NCBI GenBank assembly: GCA_026196225.1
Contig: JAPHRD010000058.1
Span: forward strand, 1-57,931
Length of the DNA: 57,931 bases
From: Motiliproteus sp.
GTDB taxonomy: Bacteria > Pseudomonadota > Gammaproteobacteria > Pseudomonadales > Balneatricaceae
Direction: 5' to 3'
The notes under the pieces were generated by a model. It searched no databases, was not told the origin of the DNA, and saw nothing but the letters and a program-made list of their open reading frames with translations. The position numbers were made by a program, and so were the translations under genes. Shown here piece by piece: positions 53,885 through 57,931 of the stretch (position 1 is the stretch's first letter; each line of letters starts with the position of its first letter).

Positions 53885-54781
53885 TCAGTGATTTCGTTGG
53901 ACCACGTAATCTGCCAGTTGGCGCAACAGCTTGGCCTGATGCATACCGTCAAGGGCAGCCAAGGCTTGCTGATGCAGCTCCTCGGCCTTCTGCTTAGCCA
54001 TCTCCAGTCCCAACAATGCAGGATAGGTGGCCTTGTCAGCTTCCAGGTCAGATCCTTGGGGCTTACCCAGGGTTTCAGTGTCGCTCTCTATATCGAGGAT
54101 ATCGTCTTGAACCTGAAAAGCCAGACCAATTGCGCTTGCGTATAGGTCCAGTTTTTCCAGAGTAGCCGCATCGGCATTGGCAGCCAACGCCCCCATACGC
54201 ACACTGGCACGAATCAGCGCACCGGTTTTCAGACCATGCATGCGCTCCAGACCTTGCAGATCGGTCTCGGCCTGAACCGCGCAAATATCGATACTCTGGC
54301 CCGCAACCATGCCTTTATCACCAGCAGCAAAAGCCAGGCTTTGTAGCATTTGCAACTGCTGTTCAGCAGCAACCACGCTGGAAGGAGAGGCAAGAATTTC
54401 AAAGGCCAGCGCCTGCAACGCATCCCCTGCCAGGATCGCCGTAGGTTCGTCAAAAGCGATATGACAGGTAGGCTTACCACGACGAAGGTCGTCATCATCC
54501 ATGGCGGGCAGATCGTCATGGATCAAGGAATAAGCGTGTATACATTCAACTGCGGCAGCAGCAGGATCGGCAGCAGCCAGATCCCCTCCAAGGGCTTCAC
54601 AACTTGCGTATACCAGCACCGGACGTAAGCGCTTACCACCATTGAATGTGCTGTAATGCATGGCATCGTAGAGTTGCGGAGCAGTTGCCGCTTGCGCTAG
54701 ATACTGCTCAAGATGACGGTCAACCCGTTGACGAAGTTGACTGACGGAGTCCTTAAAACTAACCGCGTTTTCTACGTTCAT
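53885..54781 (-). CDS. ispA: Geranyl/farnesyl diphosphate synthase
   Basis: 298 residues. Head-to-tail prenyltransferase. First Asp-rich motif [20 protein letters not shown], second motif [36 protein letters not shown] is also conserved. It makes farnesyl diphosphate for quinones and undecaprenyl lipids. Starts 4 bp within the end of xseB (ATGA). Confidence 0.97.
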   Translation of the reverse strand: MNVENAVSFKDSVSQLRQRVDRHLEQYLAQAATAPQLYDAMHYSTFNGGKRLRPVLVYASCEALGGDLAAADPAAAAVECIHAYSLIHDDLPAMDDDDLRRGKPTCHIAFDEPTAILAGDALQALAFEILASPSSVVAAEQQLQMLQSLAFAAGDKGMVAGQSIDICAVQAETDLQGLERMHGLKTGALIRASVRMGALAANADAATLEKLDLYASAIGLAFQVQDDILDIESDTETLGKPQGSDLEADKATYPALLGLEMAKQKAEELHQQALAALDGMHQAKLLRQLADYVVQRNH

Positions 54782-55020
54782 GCCTGCTGTTCCGGCGGCA
54801 GCTCCTGGGCAACCACCTTACCATTTTGCTCCATCAGCACCTGTACCCGCTGTTCGGCCTGGTTAAGACGTTGCTGACACTCACGGGTCAGCCGGACGCC
54901 CTGCTCGAAGGCCTCCAGAGACTGCTCCAGACTCAGGTCACCCTGTTCCATCTGGGTTACCAAAGTCTCCAGCTCGGCTAGGCTGTGCTCAAAATCGGGT
55001 TCTTTTTTCTTACGCGGCAT
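54778..55020 (-). CDS. xseB: Exodeoxyribonuclease VII small subunit
   Basis: 80 residues from the ATG at 55020. Pattern [43 protein letters not shown] with QRVQVL is typical of XseB, which forms long helical spokes on XseA. The frame is open 21 codons upstream, but family homology begins at [13 protein letters not shown]. First gene of xseB-ispA-dxs. Confidence 0.95.
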   Translation of the reverse strand: MPRKKKEPDFEHSLAELETLVTQMEQGDLSLEQSLEAFEQGVRLTRECQQRLNQAEQRVQVLMEQNGKVVAQELPPEQQA

Positions 55021-55122
55021 ATCCAACTTCTTGTTACGAATAGTCAAAGGCTCAACCCTACCTGAGGGCATGAAATCGGTCAATCCAGCGACCGGTCTGG
55101 CACCTATAAATGGTTTTTAATC

Positions 55123-55149
55123 TAAAACTTTGTAATTAATTGCCGAAAA
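55123..55149 (+). promoter_or_regulatory. Sigma28 (FliA) promoter of the stator operon
   Basis: TAAA (55123-55126), a 15-nt spacer, then GCCGAAAA (55142-55149), against the FliA consensus TAAA-N15-GCCGATAA. It lies 120 bp upstream of pomA, so class 3 flagellar control is expected. Confidence 0.8.
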
Positions 55150-55268
55150 ACACTCCTGTAATATGAATATAAAAGCTATTTATTTGCTATGATTCTCAGT
55201 CCCTTATCGGTGATGCTCTAAGCAAGCAACAATAACTCCCGTCTGAAATTGTTTATTGAGGGAAATCG

Positions 55269-56036
55269 GTGGATATCGCAACACTCGTCGGCATTTTAGG
55301 ATCGTTCGGCATCGTAGTATCGGCAATCGTGCTGGGTGGCAGCGCCGGTGTTTTCGTTAACCCCCCATCCATGCTGATCGTAATCGGCGGCGCGCTAATG
55401 GTGGTTTTGTCGAAATTCACCCTGGCGGGCTTCCTTGGTGCTGGCAAAGTTGCCGCTAAAGCCTTCATGTTTAAATCCACACCTCTGGATGATCTGATTG
55501 CCGAAGCGGTAGATCTGGCTGATGCTGCTCGAAAAGGCGGCCTGCTGTCGCTGGAAGAGAAAGAGGTCAGCAACGACTTCATGCAAGGCGGCATCCAGCT
55601 ACTGGTCGATGGCCATGACCCAGAAGTGGTAAAAACCCTGCTCAGCAAAGACAAAGCCGAAGCCGAAACACGTCACGCTTTAGGTGCTGAAGTCTTTAAT
55701 GCCTTAGGCACGGTCGCACCGGCCATGGGAATGATCGGAACCCTGGTTGGTCTGGTACAGATGCTGTCCAATATGGACGACCCCAAGTCGATCGGCCCCG
55801 CCATGGCGGTAGCCCTGCTGACTACGCTGTATGGAGCCATGATCGCCACCATGGTCGCCGAACCCATCGCCGACAAGCTGACCCGCCGAAAAGAGGAAGA
55901 GGCCACCGCCAAAGCCCTAATCATCGACGGTCTGCTGGCTATTCAAGCAGGCCAGAACCCCCGAGTTATCGAATCAATGCTGAAGAACTACCTGCCTGAA
56001 GGCAAACGCGGCGCCAGCGCTGCGGATGACGGCTAA
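55269..56036 (+). CDS. pomA: Flagellar stator protein PomA/MotA (sodium-type)
   Basis: 255 residues, GTG start. Four transmembrane helices: VGILGSFGIVVSAIVLGG, PSMLIVIGGALMVVL, VAPAMGMIGTLVGLVQML and ALLTTLYGAMIATMV. Length and sequence are those of Vibrio PomA rather than the 295-residue proton-type MotA (DIATLVGILGSFGIVVSAIV, GGSAGVFVNPPSMLIVIGG, TLAGFLGAGKVAAKAFMFK). It forms the ion channel with PomB and applies torque to FliG. Behind a sigma28 promoter. Confidence 0.93.
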   Translation: MDIATLVGILGSFGIVVSAIVLGGSAGVFVNPPSMLIVIGGALMVVLSKFTLAGFLGAGKVAAKAFMFKSTPLDDLIAEAVDLADAARKGGLLSLEEKEVSNDFMQGGIQLLVDGHDPEVVKTLLSKDKAEAETRHALGAEVFNALGTVAPAMGMIGTLVGLVQMLSNMDDPKSIGPAMAVALLTTLYGAMIATMVAEPIADKLTRRKEEEATAKALIIDGLLAIQAGQNPRVIESMLKNYLPEGKRGASAADDG

Positions 56037-56051
56037 GGTAAGTAGACCGAG

Positions 56052-57002
56052 ATGGACGAAGAAGAACATAAGTGCGACTGTCCCCAGGGGTTACCCCCCT
56101 GGTTAGCCACATTTGCCGACCTGATGTCGCTGCTGATGTGCTTCTTCGTGCTACTTCTCTCCTTCTCGGAAATGGACGTACTGAAGTTCAAACAGCTTGC
56201 CGGCTCCATGCGTGAAGCCTTCGGTGTTCAAAACCGTATCAAGGTTAAAGATATCCCCAAAGGCACCAGCATCATTGCCCAGGAGTTTAGCCCAGGCCGC
56301 CCAGAGCCCACACCGCTGAACGAAGTGCGCCAATTTACCACCGAAACTGCTAAGCAGAATCTCGACGTTCGCCGTCAGGAAGGTCAGGCCCAGCATATGG
56401 ATCCCAAAGCAGGCGAACTGCAAGAGATCCTCAAACAGATGGAAGCGGAACAGGAACAGAGCAAAGCCGAAGCCCGCAAAGACGCCATCACCATGGCCAT
56501 GGCGCTGCAAAAAGAGATTGGCGAAGGAGCCGTGGACGTAGAAACCCGAGAGGGTAAGGTCATCATCCGAGTCCGGGAGAAAGGCTCTTTCCAATCGGGT
56601 CAGGCCGAACTTAACTTCGAATTTATTCCGATTATCGGCAAGATCCGTGACGTTCTAATCAATGTTGCTGGCGGCGTTTCCATAGAAGGGCATACCGATA
56701 ACATCCCAATTTCCACCGCCCAGTTTGCCTCAAACTGGGGACTCTCCTCCTCCCGTGCCATCTCAGTAGCGCAGGAGATATTTGCCGATGGCCGCATCGA
56801 CCAGAGCCGTTATCAGGTGACCGGTTATGCCGATACCAAGCCGATCGCCCCTAACGATACCTCCGAAAATCGCGCCCTCAACCGTCGCGTAGAGATCGTG
56901 ATCCAAAAAGGCAAAGACCAGGAGCTGCTGAACCGCTTGCCTGCCTTGCCTGACGGCGCCACCATCGATAGCGACGAGCTCTCTCCTAGCGAAATCTTCT
57001 GA
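56052..57002 (+). CDS. pomB: Flagellar stator protein PomB/MotB
   Basis: 316 residues. One transmembrane helix (WLATFADLMSLLMCFFVLLLSFSE) with the ion-binding Asp in FADLMSLL (about residue 22). A plug/linker and coiled coil follow (about 75-150). The C-terminal OmpA-like peptidoglycan-binding domain has SIEGHTDNIPI, SNWGLSSSRAISVAQEI, YADTKPIAPNDTSENRALNRRVEIVI. It anchors the stator to the cell wall. 15 bp after pomA. Confidence 0.93.
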   Translation: MDEEEHKCDCPQGLPPWLATFADLMSLLMCFFVLLLSFSEMDVLKFKQLAGSMREAFGVQNRIKVKDIPKGTSIIAQEFSPGRPEPTPLNEVRQFTTETAKQNLDVRRQEGQAQHMDPKAGELQEILKQMEAEQEQSKAEARKDAITMAMALQKEIGEGAVDVETREGKVIIRVREKGSFQSGQAELNFEFIPIIGKIRDVLINVAGGVSIEGHTDNIPISTAQFASNWGLSSSRAISVAQEIFADGRIDQSRYQVTGYADTKPIAPNDTSENRALNRRVEIVIQKGKDQELLNRLPALPDGATIDSDELSPSEIF

Positions 57003-57088
57003 TCATTTATTGAACGACCGATAGCCTAATCCGCGGCTACTGTTGTAGAATGGGCGCCCTTTTTTATTGCTAGAGTAGTTAAACAAAC

Positions 57089-57931
57089 ATGTCGAAAGAT
57101 GGTGGCAAGGTCGGTTTTGTTTCGTTGGGATGCCCTAAAGCGCTGGTGGACTCAGAGCGAATTCTCACCCAATTGAAGATGGACGGTTACGACGTCGTAC
57201 CCACTTATGACGATGCCGATGTCGTCGTGGTTAACACCTGCGGCTTTATCGACGAAGCCAAACAGGAATCCCTCGATGCCATCAGTGAAGCGATGCGCGA
57301 CAACGGCAAAGTGATTGTTACCGGCTGCATGGGCAAAGGCAAGGACGCCGAAATCATCAAGGAACAAAATCCCGGCATTCTCGCCGTTACAGGCCCTCAA
57401 GCCTACGAAGAGGTAGTGGGAGCGGTCCACAATTGGGTACCACCCAGCAAACCTCAACATGATCCCTACACCGATCTGATCCCGGACGCCGGCGTTAAGC
57501 TTACCCCACGCCACTACTCCTATCTGAAGATTTCCGAAGGCTGCAACCATGGCTGCACCTTCTGCATTATTCCCGATATGCGCGGAAAACTGGTCAGCCG
57601 GCCAATAGGCGACGTACTGTCCGAAGCTCAACAGCTGGTAGAATCCGGAACCCGAGAACTGCTGGTTATCTCCCAGGACACCAGCGCCTACGGAGTTGAT
57701 CTCAAGTACCGTACCGGCTTCTGGAACGGCCGCCCGGTTAAGACCCGCATGCACGAACTCTGTGAAGAACTGGGGGAACTTGGCGCTTGGATTCGCCTGC
57801 ACTACGTCTACCCCTATCCCCATGTTGATGAAACCATCGAGCTGATGGCAGAGCGCAAGATCCTGCCTTATCTGGACATCCCCTTCCAGCACGCCAGCCC
57901 CGACGTACTCAAGCGCATGAAGCGCCCGGCC
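57089..57931 (+). CDS. rimO: Ribosomal protein S12 methylthiotransferase RimO (3' end outside the window)
   Basis: First 281 residues; the frame runs open to the last base, so the gene is cut by the window edge, not broken. MTTase domain: [49 protein letters not shown] (three cluster Cys). Radical SAM domain: [21 protein letters not shown] with CxxxCxxC, then [13 protein letters not shown] and RLHYVYPYP. It adds a methylthio group to Asp89 of S12. The ribosome site is weak. A reverse-strand frame over the same bases is an artefact. Confidence 0.97.
   Translation, partial: MSKDGGKVGFVSLGCPKALVDSERILTQLKMDGYDVVPTYDDADVVVVNTCGFIDEAKQESLDAISEAMRDNGKVIVTGCMGKGKDAEIIKEQNPGILAVTGPQAYEEVVGAVHNWVPPSKPQHDPYTDLIPDAGVKLTPRHYSYLKISEGCNHGCTFCIIPDMRGKLVSRPIGDVLSEAQQLVESGTRELLVISQDTSAYGVDLKYRTGFWNGRPVKTRMHELCEELGELGAWIRLHYVYPYPHVDETIELMAERKILPYLDIPFQHASPDVLKRMKRPA

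Noticed and set aside
57152-57892. 246-codon reverse frame at the right edge
   Set aside because: It lies opposite the rimO coding region, which shows all MTTase and radical SAM Cys motifs in the forward frame.

Overview
The window reads as chromosome of a marine, motile gammaproteobacterium (Oceanospirillales/Alteromonadales-like). The core gene orders are typical of that group: dnaK-dnaJ-dapB with grpE-recN-fur-bamE; the rnfH/ratA pair and smpB; and glyA-nrdR-ribD-ribE-ribBA-ribH-nusB-thiL-pgpA followed by ribA, dxs-ispA-xseB and a sodium-type stator pair (pomA/pomB). Sodium-coupled functions recur (PomAB, an NSS-family symporter, NhaB), which suits a marine habitat. The species cannot be fixed from the sequence alone.

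Layout. 1-15.2 kb is conserved core: an OmpA/thrombospondin-repeat protein, dapB, dnaJ, dnaK, grpE (two sigma32-like promoters), recN with a LexA-like box, fur, bamE, rnfH-ratA, an NSS transporter, smpB, a PAS-PAS-GGDEF protein and ettA. 42.5-57.9 kb is again core: hsp20, glyA, the riboflavin cluster, nusB, thiL, pgpA, isoprenoid genes, the stator genes behind a near-consensus sigma28 promoter, and the first 281 codons of rimO.

Between the divergently transcribed ettA and hsp20/glyA lies about 27 kb of accessory DNA (roughly 15.3-42.4 kb). It opens with a tightly coupled four-gene module of three different tyrosine recombinases plus a small coiled-coil protein, similar in design to Tn554 tnpABC, RIT or gamma-mobile-trio modules. 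Then come: (i) a six-gene reverse-strand operon for a cytochrome b561, a sphaeroides-heme-protein-like monoheme cytochrome, a diheme cytochrome, a PepSY protein and a QseBC/PmrAB-like two-component system; (ii) a 149-bp MITE-like element; (iii) a DauA-like SulP transporter operon with two tandem small paralogues and a CBS protein, opposite a ribbon-helix-helix gene with palindromic sites between them; (iv) nhaB; (v) an eight-gene forward cluster encoding a thermostable-hemolysin/GNAT protein, acyl-AMP ligase, heme-oxygenase-like diiron oxidase, SDR, periplasmic TPR protein, response regulator, histidine kinase and radical SAM/SPASM protein; (vi) an XRE repressor with a class III cyclase-like protein resembling Pycsar cyclases; and (vii) a winged-helix/coiled-coil protein coupled to a DEAD/DEAH helicase.

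The best candidate for an undescribed system is cluster (v). It combines carboxylate activation, oxygen-dependent diiron chemistry, ketoreduction, an autoinducer-synthase-fold acyltransferase-like protein and its own two-component system, which looks like a pathway for a small lipid-derived product or signal with built-in sensing. A PmrA/QseB-type direct repeat lies upstream of it and a similar one upstream of cytochrome operon (i). The last gene, the radical SAM protein, has its ribosome binding site inside a hairpin. The second candidate is the XRE/cyclase pair, which has no recognisable Pycsar effector beside it. The exact island ends and attachment sites could not be determined.
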